A DNA stretch of 64,000 nucleotides from Anaerolineae bacterium (GTDB lineage: Bacteria > Chloroflexota > Anaerolineae > 4572-78 > J111), in assembly GCA_023382535.1 (NCBI GenBank), contig JAHDWA010000011.1:158348-222347 (forward strand), read 5' to 3'. Under the pieces are notes generated by a model, which saw nothing but the letters and a program-made list of their open reading frames with translations, was not told where the DNA came from and ran no database searches. A program made the position numbers and the translations under genes. Below, one piece after another: positions 1 through 7,979 of the stretch. How positions within the stretch are numbered: the stretch's first letter is position 1; every line of letters starts with the position of its first letter.

Positions 1-3000
1 CCGCCGTCAACGTGATACTCGGCGGCACATCGTCCGTCACCGGGAACGGCCCGACACTCGTCACCGTCAGGGTAAAGGTGTCTGTCGCGTTCCCTTCGTT
101 CGTCAACACATGAGTGTAGGTCACCACCTGTCCTGGCTGCACCGTCGCTGTATGATCGGGGTCGAGGCTCAACCCCGGCACCGCTGCCGTGTTCGTCGTG
201 TCGGTGTCTACCGCTTGCAGCGCCGGGCTGAGTGTGCTGATCGCCGTGATGACCGTCACACCCTGGTCGGTCGCGCTCGCTCCGGCCGGCACTGTCACCG
301 TGATGACAAACGTCGCCGTCTGCCCCGCCGTCAGCGTGATACTCGGCGGGACATCGTCCGTCACCGGGAACGGCCCGACGCTCGTCACCGTCAACGTGAA
401 GGTGTCGGTCGCGTTCCCTTCGTTCGTCAACACATGAGTGTAGGTCACGACCTGCCCCGGCGGCACTGTTTGGGTGTGATCCGGGTCGAGGCTCAACCCA
501 GGGACAATGGCTACCGGGTGCGAAACGCTGTCACTTCCATCCGTATAAGTCCGCTGGGTGGGCGGAATAATCCCAGGTCCGCCACCAGGTTGGCTATCGT
601 AGTAAGGCAGGCCGGCGGTGTTGGTCAGGGTGATACCGCCGGTGATGGAGGGATCAACTTGAGCCACCAGAGTAATGACCATGTTCGCTCCAGGGCCGGC
701 AGCCAGTTGATTGACGGTGTAAGTAATCAGTTGGCCGCTTTGGGTGGCGGTAATCGCCACACCGGCAGCCGGGTTGGAGATGGTGTTCTGGTAGGTCAGG
801 CCCGCCGACAGGGTGTCGGTTAGCACCAGGTCATAAGCCGGAGCGCGGCCGTTGTTGGTAATGGTCAGGGTATAGGTGATAGTATCACCAGGATAAACCG
901 TAACACCGGGAGCCGGGAGGCTATGTTTATCCAGGGTCAGGTTAGGTTGGCCCCCAGAGATAGTGATCGGAAGAGAATCATCCGCATCGGTCGTAACAGT
1001 GTAAGTATAACTGCCCGCGTCCTGTAAATTCCAGCGCATACTGCCGTAGTTTGAAGGCTGGAAGATAATCAGGGGGTTGCTCCAAACAGATGTACTCAGT
1101 AAATCAACCCCGACCAACTGCACCTGGAAGGTGGCTGTAACCAGGCCGGTGACAGCGGTACGATTGTTCAGCGGCTGTAACCACCATTCAATAGCCTGGC
1201 GGTCAGACTCTGGAGCTAAATAGTGCGTCCCCACATTAGGGTTGACGGTGGCGGTAGCCCCACTTACACCCCGGTCGCCGCCTTCATAGCGGCTGACATA
1301 GGGTGCGGTCAGGGTATCGGTCAGCGAGGTGCCGCTGAAGGGCAACGTCGTCGTCACTGCAAAGGTACCGGTGATGTAGCGCAGACCGGCCGGCAGGTAG
1401 TCATACTGATACGGCCATGGCACGTATACTCCTGGCGGCACTTGGGTGACAATGGTGTAAGTAATTATGTCACCGATGCGCAGCGGAGAGGCGGCGCTGC
1501 TGGCGGGTGACACGGTTTTAACCACATGGGGCCGGGCCGGGGTAATGGTAGCCGTGCCAGTAATCGTCGTATAGGTGCGCCCGCCGGGGACGGTATCGGT
1601 CAGCGAATGATAAGTGGCAGTGACGATATTGACAGCATTGCCGCCGGCAGTCGCCCCGCTGATGCGGGCAGTATAGGTTAAGACCGCTACATTAGTGGGA
1701 GGTTCGTTGCCGATATTTGCCACCGTCCAGGTCATGGCATTGGGGCCGGTCACCGGGCCGCTCCAGGAGGAGTAGTCACCCAGGGAATTAATGACGCTGA
1801 TGCCGGAGGGCACGGCGTCGCTGAGGCGCACCGAGTAGGCCGGGCTGGTCCCGGAGTTGGTCAGGCGAATAGTGTAGGTGAGCAGAGCCGTGCTGTCTAC
1901 ATTGGTCAGGCTGCCAGTACTGCTCGCCACGGATTTATCCACCGTGAGGCTTGGCTCGCCGATGGTGGTCGTGACCGGGTTAGAGGTGGTCAAGGTCGGC
2001 GCCTGGGCGTGGGTCATCACGACCGTGTTGGCGATGTTGGTGCCACTGGTAATGGCCGCATCGGAAATGATAGCGGTTACGGTAATCCGGGCCTGGCTGC
2101 CGGCGGTGATAGCGCCAAAGGTGGCGGCCACGTCCTGACCGTTAAGAGCAACGGTGGGGGTCAACCCGCCGGAAACCGTAGCCGTGACCGGATAAAGGGC
2201 CGAATTGAGCGTATCAGTGACCACCACCGAGGTGAGGGTGCGACTGATGGCCGGATCGGGCACGGCGACCACATAGGTTACGGTCGTGCCCAGGGTAGCG
2301 GTCAGGCCAGGAGTAAAGCTGACCGCTTTGGTTAGGGCCGGCTCAACCGGGATATAGAAGCCGAAGTCAAAGGTGTCGTTGTTTTGGGTGATGACCGGGG
2401 TGACAAAGATGACGCCGCCACTACCGTCAGGTTGGCCGTCCGAGTCGAGGGCGTCGTCGCCGCCCTGGTTGCTCAAGGCAGAGGTGTAAGCCGCCAGCGG
2501 CCCGCCGGGGGCAAAGTTGGCCGGGATAACGGTGAGGGTGTAAGCCTGGTTACTGGGGACGGTAAAGCTGTAGGCCCCGGTAGAAGAGGTGGTAGTCGTG
2601 ATGATCGTCCCGTTGGGATAGGTCAGGGTCAAGGTGATCCCTGCCAAACCATTCACCTCGTTCTGGAGACCGTCATGATTCAGGTCAAACCAGACCGAGT
2701 CACCAATTGTCGCCGGTTGGTACAAGCCAGCGTCCACATTCGTAATCACCTGGCCTGCGTTGGCAGTGAAGGTCGTCGTCCGACCTGTCGCCGGGTTGGC
2801 GTCACTGTCGGTGTTGTCGTTGCCGCCCTGATCCGCTGCACTGAAGGTGTAGGTCGCCGGGCTGGTGAACTGGACGGAGTACGTCCCCGAGACGACATTG
2901 GTGAAGGTGTACAGCCCGCTGGCATCCGTCGTCACTGTCTGTACCGGCGTCGCGGCCAGATAGAGCGTTACGGTGATGCCGCTGATACCTGTTTCGCCCC

Positions 3001-6000
3001 CGTCCTGCATTCCATTCCGGTTGGCGTCGTTCCACACATAATCGCCGATGCTGGCATAGGGTGCAAAACCCGCATCAATATTAGCGACAGAAGTGGTGGT
3101 CAAGGGAACTGTCACTCTACGGGTGCTTGGGTTTACATCGCTGTCAACCGTATTATTACTGCCCTGGTCCTGAAGTGTAGTAAAATGTCCCGCCGGCGGT
3201 GTGCCGAATTCGACAATATACGTCGTGTTGGCGGCCAAACCTCTAAATATGTAATCGCCATTAACATCGGTGAGCATGGTTTGCAGGATGTAGGTGCCGG
3301 TACTGTCAAGAAGATTAACGACAATATTGGCGTATCCCGATTCTGTACCGTTACGTATTCCGTCGTAAACAACACCACCGCTCGCGCCATTATCCAGCCA
3401 GGCTTTACCACTCAGGTCCAACCCAACCGTAACATCCTCATCTTCTTCTGGGTCAGCATTCAAAGGGGTTCCCAAATCGTTAGCCGTTGAGCCGTTGTCT
3501 GTTATGGTAAACCGCGTCCCCCCTAATGTTGCGCTAGCAGCTGCTGTGTTGTCGTAGGTACCAGCCAAAGTGCTAACAGTAATCCTGAACGTAACGGTTA
3601 ATCTATCCCCATTGCCCAACGTCCAGTTACCCCAGACTAGATTTGTCGCCCCCCCAGCCGGGGCTGTTGTCGGCGCAACTCCGTTTCCGGGTGATGTATC
3701 ACCTGCCGGTGCATTATCCGTCACCGTATAGGTAGCACTCCCTGCCACATAGCTAAAACCTGCGGGTAAAGTGTCTGTGATTCTGAGATTGGTCAGATCA
3801 TTAACAGTATCGGTATTTTGAAAGGTGATGGTATAAGTAGCTACCCCCCCTGCGGCTACATAGGGTGTAGTGGTATCTTTGTCTATGGACAGGGGGACCA
3901 CATAGACAGCCAACTTATCTTCTGCGCAAAATGTTTGAGTTGCGCCTCCGACCGGACGGGTTCCGCACACGTCCGTATCATTCTGGTTATATCCCGTCAG
4001 GACAGACGCATTAGTAACAGCGGTAAACTTGATGACGATATAATCATTCGGGTCCAGATCATCCATCCCGGGACCCAAAAGGGTAACAAAATTCCAGGTT
4101 AGCGTTTCCCGCGTGGTTGTACCATTACCCGTAGTTGTTGGATTGGCTGTCGAAGATGTAGTAACACCGTTCTTGGTGACTGAAACGTTTGAAGTCCCTG
4201 AGGAAAAATTCCAACCTAGGGGCAAGGTATCGGTGGCGATAACATCCTCAACGGCCTGATAGGCCGGAATAGACAAGGTAAAGGTGGCAACCTGGCCGAC
4301 AGTCGGTTTAAATGTCCCGGAATCAACGCTTTTTAGAATACCTAACACGGCGTCCATCCATTCCAGGGGAAGGGGGAGAGCCGAGTAGCCTGCATCCAAA
4401 GAAGGGGTAACATAACTTGCCGTTCTGGGATACGGCGCCCAGGTTGCCGCAGTGGGGCCATTGCTCCAGATGTGCGCGCCGCTCAAGGTATAAGGATTGC
4501 TGGGGTCTCTAAGTTGGATAGATCTCAGGCGGTTGAGGATATAGCTGGATTCCATACCCGTGGCAGGATTATTATCACCATCGGCATTATCGAAATCGGT
4601 TTGATCGGCGACGCCATCGCCATTGAAATCAATAAAAATTTCCGTGCCTTCATTGACCGCCGTAACATAAACAGATGAAGCGTTCGTCGCGGACGGGGTA
4701 CTGCTATCACCAGGCGCCCAGGCCATGTAATAGTCCTGCCGCAGCAGGTATCCGGGCACCAAGCTATAGCCGCTGTCGTAGTAGGTATGTACCGCACCGG
4801 TTGTCGCCGTGCTTCCGTTGACATTGTTTGTAGATACACCCCCTTCACCGACTGCCCAGAATTTTTCGCCGCCCACGGACTTGAGATAGGATGCGGATCC
4901 AATCGGCACAAAATGCCCGGACATTTGTGAATAGGTCCTGCTCGTATTCGCCGGTAATGAGTACGTTCCCGATCCCGAGGTGTCTTGCCAAAAGATGGTT
5001 ATGGGATTGGCCGTCGGATTGTACACATACAATTCAGTCGCGTACAGACTGGCGCTACCGCCATCGTTTGCCGCGCTACCTGCGCTTTCTACCGGATTAT
5101 AGTATTCATCGTCCCACAGGGTTTTAGGAAAAATGGTAAGGCCATCCGCTTCAGAGGCGGCCCCCCCTTGATAATATCCCCCAATCATCTGAACTTGTAT
5201 CGGAGCCGTGCCTGTAACTATTGTGCCAGGTGCGGTATGCCGGACATCCAGAACCTGGCCTTTGTTCAAGACGACGGTCAAATCAGGCGTGCCTGGCTCA
5301 CTCGGATCATCCACCGTAATGGTATTGCTATCGCTGGCGGATTGGATGGTCAGGAAGGTTTGCTCAAAATCAATGGCCCCATTTCCAGTCATACCCTCGC
5401 CCACCGGCACCACATAGTTGGTTTGCAGGGGTTTAATCGGCAGGACTTCCCAGGCCGTGTTATATACACTGCCTGGGTCTTCTGGAAAAATCGACAAGGT
5501 GACTACGGCAGGTCCGCCCGCCACAACGATTCTATCCCGCCCATCATAATATGTATTCGCCGGATTGCGCGGATTATGGGGAATGCCGGCGCTCTCAAAT
5601 ATTTCAACCTGACCCTTGTTTCTAACTCTGGTTACATCAGCCGTGGCTGGATTGAGAGGATCAAAATCGTAGCCATCTTCCCAATGGTCATAATAGATGG
5701 TGGTATTGTCCGTAGAGGCCGCCACCGAAATGATATAGTGCATACCGCCAGCGAGCGCAGTATCATTATCCAAATCTCTGAGAATGCTCCAAATTCCCCC
5801 GGCCATAGATCCAAAAGCGGCATTCGGCGCCTCATTCCATGAAGCGGTGGTCACCATTTGGGTGGGAATGTAAAACTCCGAATAGCCTCCGGCCAGTCCC
5901 TTCATAAATCCAAAACCAAAATCCAGGTTCGTGTGCCCGGCGCCGGAGCCGTCCAAAACCACCCGAATAATATGTTCGGCTTTGTCCAAATCTTGAGTTT

Positions 6001-6586
6001 CAGTGGTAAACCCATCTGCCACCAGCATCCGCTGACCGCCAAAAGCCGAACCGGGGGTAATGCGCGGCGTGGCGGCTGTTAATTTATTGGCATCCGGGTC
6101 TACCAACGCGCCCACACCGCCATAGGTCTGTTCAACCGACGTACCCAGGCTGTTGATGTCGTCGCTTTCCACCACCACCCAATAGGTGCCGTTTGGTTGA
6201 CCAAAAAAGCTATAGGCGCCCGTTGCATCTGTCAGCGTCCAGGCCACCAGAGTATCGCCGCTGTTCGGCACGTCATCGCCCGTGTCCCGGAAGAGATAGA
6301 CATGCACATCTTCCAGCGGAGTATCCAAAGGGTCGCTAATCGAGCTATTACCTTCTACATCCTTGATAACGCGCCCTGAAATGTCGTTAGAAGCGGCATA
6401 GACCACCGGGAGTAGGGAAAAGAGCGCCACCAAAACAGTGACCAACCCGATCAGTCCAGGGTACAAGCTCGGGGCGAGTCGCCCGGTCAGCCTAATTGTC
6501 GCCAATCTTCGCAGCAAACGACTCAGACGGAAAAAGCCAACAATTCCTACACTGAGAATAAGGAGGAAGAAAAATTGTTCTGTCAT
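1..6586 (-). CDS. Giant secreted adhesin-like protein (DUF11 / SdrD_B repeats), C-terminus outside window
   Basis: The frame is open from ATG at 6586 to the left edge: 2195 codons with no stop, so the C-terminus is missing. TTGGAG sits 6 nt before the ATG. Residues 4-20 and about 43-64 are hydrophobic; the second ends in VVYAAS, a plausible signal-peptidase site. Then come an SdrD_B/Cna-B-like domain (about 68-140), a module shared with the next two large proteins (YYDHWEDG near 298), DUF11-type beta domains, three SdrD_B-like domains (about 1040-1410, with WNDANRNGMQDGGE), further DUF11 domains and finally 108-residue repeats at the truncated end. I infer an extracellular stalk or adhesin. 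Whether it ends in a sorting signal like its neighbours cannot be seen. It is the last of four minus-strand surface-protein genes. Confidence 0.85.
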   Translation of the reverse strand, partial: MTEQFFFLLILSVGIVGFFRLSRLLRRLATIRLTGRLAPSLYPGLIGLVTVLVALFSLLPVVYAASNDISGRVIKDVEGNSSISDPLDTPLEDVHVYLFRDTGDDVPNSGDTLVAWTLTDATGAYSFFGQPNGTYWVVVESDDINSLGTSVEQTYGGVGALVDPDANKLTAATPRITPGSAFGGQRMLVADGFTTETQDLDKAEHIIRVVLDGSGAGHTNLDFGFGFMKGLAGGYSEFYIPTQMVTTASWNEAPNAAFGSMAGGIWSILRDLDNDTALAGGMHYIISVAASTDNTTIYYDHWEDGYDFDPLNPATADVTRVRNKGQVEIFESAGIPHNPRNPANTYYDGRDRIVVAGGPAVVTLSIFPEDPGSVYNTAWEVLPIKPLQTNYVVPVGEGMTGNGAIDFEQTFLTIQSASDSNTITVDDPSEPGTPDLTVVLNKGQVLDVRHTAPGTIVTGTAPIQVQMIGGYYQGGAASEADGLTIFPKTLWDDEYYNPVESAGSAANDGGSASLYATELYVYNPTANPITIFWQDTSGSGTYSLPANTSRTYSQMSGHFVPIGSASYLKSVGGEKFWAVGEGGVSTNNVNGSTATTGAVHTYYDSGYSLVPGYLLRQDYYMAWAPGDSSTPSATNASSVYVTAVNEGTEIFIDFNGDGVADQTDFDNADGDNNPATGMESSYILNRLRSIQLRDPSNPYTLSGAHIWSNGPTAATWAPYPRTASYVTPSLDAGYSALPLPLEWMDAVLGILKSVDSGTFKPTVGQVATFTLSIPAYQAVEDVIATDTLPLGWNFSSGTSNVSVTKNGVTTSSTANPTTTGNGTTTRETLTWNFVTLLGPGMDDLDPNDYIVIKFTAVTNASVLTGYNQNDTDVCGTRPVGGATQTFCAEDKLAVYVVPLSIDKDTTTPYVAAGGVATYTITFQNTDTVNDLTNLRITDTLPAGFSYVAGSATYTVTDNAPAGDTSPGNGVAPTTAPAGGATNLVWGNWTLGNGDRLTVTFRITVSTLAGTYDNTAAASATLGGTRFTITDNGSTANDLGTPLNADPEEDEDVTVGLDLSGKAWLDNGASGGVVYDGIRNGTESGYANIVVNLLDSTGTYILQTMLTDVNGDYIFRGLAANTTYIVEFGTPPAGHFTTLQDQGSNNTVDSDVNPSTRRVTVPLTTTSVANIDAGFAPYASIGDYVWNDANRNGMQDGGETGISGITVTLYLAATPVQTVTTDASGLYTFTNVVSGTYSVQFTSPATYTFSAADQGGNDNTDSDANPATGRTTTFTANAGQVITNVDAGLYQPATIGDSVWFDLNHDGLQNEVNGLAGITLTLTYPNGTIITTTTSSTGAYSFTVPSNQAYTLTVIPANFAPGGPLAAYTSALSNQGGDDALDSDGQPDGSGGVIFVTPVITQNNDTFDFGFYIPVEPALTKAVSFTPGLTATLGTTVTYVVAVPDPAISRTLTSVVVTDTLNSALYPVTATVSGGLTPTVALNGQDVAATFGAITAGSQARITVTAIISDAAITSGTNIANTVVMTHAQAPTLTTSNPVTTTIGEPSLTVDKSVASSTGSLTNVDSTALLTYTIRLTNSGTSPAYSVRLSDAVPSGISVINSLGDYSSWSGPVTGPNAMTWTVANIGNEPPTNVAVLTYTARISGATAGGNAVNIVTATYHSLTDTVPGGRTYTTITGTATITPARPHVVKTVSPASSAASPLRIGDIITYTIVTQVPPGVYVPWPYQYDYLPAGLRYITGTFAVTTTLPFSGTSLTDTLTAPYVSRYEGGDRGVSGATATVNPNVGTHYLAPESDRQAIEWWLQPLNNRTAVTGLVTATFQVQLVGVDLLSTSVWSNPLIIFQPSNYGSMRWNLQDAGSYTYTVTTDADDSLPITISGGQPNLTLDKHSLPAPGVTVYPGDTITYTLTITNNGRAPAYDLVLTDTLSAGLTYQNTISNPAAGVAITATQSGQLITYTVNQLAAGPGANMVITLVAQVDPSITGGITLTNTAGLPYYDSQPGGGPGIIPPTQRTYTDGSDSVSHPVAIVPGLSLDPDHTQTVPPGQVVTYTHVLTNEGNATDTFTLTVTSVGPFPVTDDVPPSITLTAGQTATFVITVTVPAGASATDQGVTVITAISTLSPALQAVDTDTTNTAAVPGLSLDPDHTATVQPGQVVTYTHVLTNEGNATDTFTLTVTSVGPFPVTDDVPPSITLTA
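6..510 (-). repeat. Near-identical 324-bp tandem coding repeat (108 aa period)
   Basis: The block containing CGTTCGTCAACACATGAG occurs twice, exactly 324 bp apart (anchor CGTCAACACA at 101 and 425), with only scattered differences. 324 is a multiple of three, so the repeat adds 108 residues to the protein per copy. Each unit reads as a beta-sandwich repeat containing VVTYTHVLTNEGNATDTF. More copies probably lie beyond the left edge. Such high DNA identity suggests recent duplication or homogenisation; the array length may vary between strains and may be misassembled from short reads. Confidence 0.85.
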
Positions 6587-6670
6587 GTGCGGCTCCAAGG
6601 GATGTACGAGACGTAAAGTTTGATAAAGTAGGAGAGAGCGATAACTAGTCTGACAGTTGCTCTTTACTAA

Positions 6671-7495
6671 TTACGGCCGATGTTTTCTAGCCGAGTAGCG
6701 AAAGGCAGCCCATAAGGTTAAGCCAATAACGGCAATGTCTAAAACACCCATGAGCAGAAAAGCAGATAAACTCATCTCTTTTTCTAACTGCCCGCCCGTT
6801 TCAGGGAAGTAAGGCGGGGCTTCAACCGCGGGGGGCGGTTCTTTAACACAGGCCAGGGGGCATTTGACCCACTGGGTTTCAGGCGCGTTCGCCTCCACCA
6901 CCCCCATCGAAACCGGGCCATTGGCCAGTCGCGCCTGGAGATCAGCCAGATTGAGGCCGCTCACATCCATAATCTGAGCCGTCATAAAACGCGGGCTGCC
7001 GGTTAGCCATACTTGCCAGCGGCCAGGGTAAGGGAGGCTGAAACGGGTGGGTTTCGTGTCGGACAGCTCACCGGCGACGATAAAATTGGAGCCGTCATGG
7101 ATCAACTGTACCGGCAGCAGCAGTTCAGGCGCGGCCGAAGGTTGCACCAGCGGCGTAAAAAGAGGGGTGGGTATGTCGGACGCGCCGACCGAGGCCAGCA
7201 GTTGAAAGCGGGGCTGCCGGCCGGCCTGAGCGAAGCTGGCGCTGCACTGCAAGTCACAACGATCAATCTGAACCACCACGTAATCGGTGGGTTTGTCATT
7301 ATTTGTGGTTGGTTCGTCGTCATCCTGATTGCTGCTGCCGCCACCACCGCCACCATTAGGTGGAACCGGAGTTGGGGTAAAGCCGGCCAACGGTGAGGCT
7401 TGAGCATCAGTGGGTGAGTTAAAATGAATACTGAAAATTGTCAGGATAAAGGGCACAGCTAAGAGTAAGGGTAAAGATGATTTTAATTTAAGCAT
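6671..7495 (-). CDS. Small secreted protein with FPETG sorting-like C-terminus
   Basis: 274 residues. The N-terminus is a signal peptide (hydrophobic about 8-23, then SPTDAQA). A Thr/Pro- and Gly-rich linker (about 40-60) with an acidic QDDDE patch follows, then a globular region containing two Cys pairs (DRCDLQC and KCPLAC) that could form disulfides outside the cell. The C-terminus has FPETG at 230-234, a hydrophobic segment (about 244-266) and a basic tail ending RKHRP, which is the layout of a sortase substrate with Phe in place of Leu. AGGAG lies 9 nt before ATG. The gene stands between the 955-aa LPETG protein and the giant adhesin. Globular function is not recognised; a partner or anchor for the neighbouring surface proteins is an inference. 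Confidence 0.75.
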   Translation of the reverse strand: MLKLKSSLPLLLAVPFILTIFSIHFNSPTDAQASPLAGFTPTPVPPNGGGGGGSSNQDDDEPTTNNDKPTDYVVVQIDRCDLQCSASFAQAGRQPRFQLLASVGASDIPTPLFTPLVQPSAAPELLLPVQLIHDGSNFIVAGELSDTKPTRFSLPYPGRWQVWLTGSPRFMTAQIMDVSGLNLADLQARLANGPVSMGVVEANAPETQWVKCPLACVKEPPPAVEAPPYFPETGGQLEKEMSLSAFLLMGVLDIAVIGLTLWAAFRYSARKHRP

Positions 7496-7979
7496 GGCAT
7501 CCGGCTCCTGGTAGAAATTTGCCTCTAATTGATGGGGTCTTGCCCAGTAACAGGTTCAAATTTTTACAAAAATAAGCTTTGGCTATGCCCAACAGGGGCA
7601 CGTAATTAGCTTATCACATAAAATCAGCCCGACTGTTTGAGTTGCATTAGGATTTTGTTATTATTGTATCGGTGAAATAGTCTATTGTTCGGCATAGGGG
7701 TTGGCCAACGTAAAGTGAAAAATTTCACGCCGTCCAATACAGTATAGACTAAAATATGCGCGGGATTAAGAGGTGAAGGTCACACAAAAATGGGACCAAT
7801 AGTACCTTTTAAGTTGTTCCCAAAAGTATCTGCCTCACAAATCGAAGGTACTACCAGAAAATGAGAAGGCTGGAAACTTATCTATCTTCCAGCCTTCTCA
7901 TCCTCTGACACAAAGTCGTTCCCAGATTTGCCCCTGGCGTGGAAACGAGTTTGTCGTGTAAATTATTTACTTTTTTCTA
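7496..7979. other. 484-bp intergenic gap in the surface-protein island
   Basis: I see no gene here. The gap holds a perfect 15-bp inverted repeat (7861-7875 with 7887-7901), a short palindrome with arms GTGAAA and TTTCAC around AA (7715-7728), TTGGCCAA at 7701-7708, and a degenerate TCGTTCCCAG...GGAAACGAG pair at about 7916-7950. The right part should hold the transcription stop of the 955-aa gene and the left part any separate promoter of the 274-aa gene, but no convincing -35/-10 pair was found. Confidence 0.6.
7861..7901. repeat. Perfect 15-bp inverted repeat, GGCTGGAA family
   Basis: ATGAGAAGGCTGGAA at 7861-7875 is the exact reverse complement of 7887-7901, with an 11-nt loop. The core AAGGCTGGAA recurs in hairpins at about 23194-23263 and 30556-30592. 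It lies about 80 nt beyond the stop of the 955-aa gene, so it could end that transcript, but it has no T-tract. Confidence 0.8.

Noticed and set aside
110..823. Long plus-strand reading frames within 1-6600
   Set aside because: They mirror the giant minus-strand protein, have Arg/His-rich nonsense composition and repeat with the same 324-bp period; the minus frame has signal peptide and known domains.
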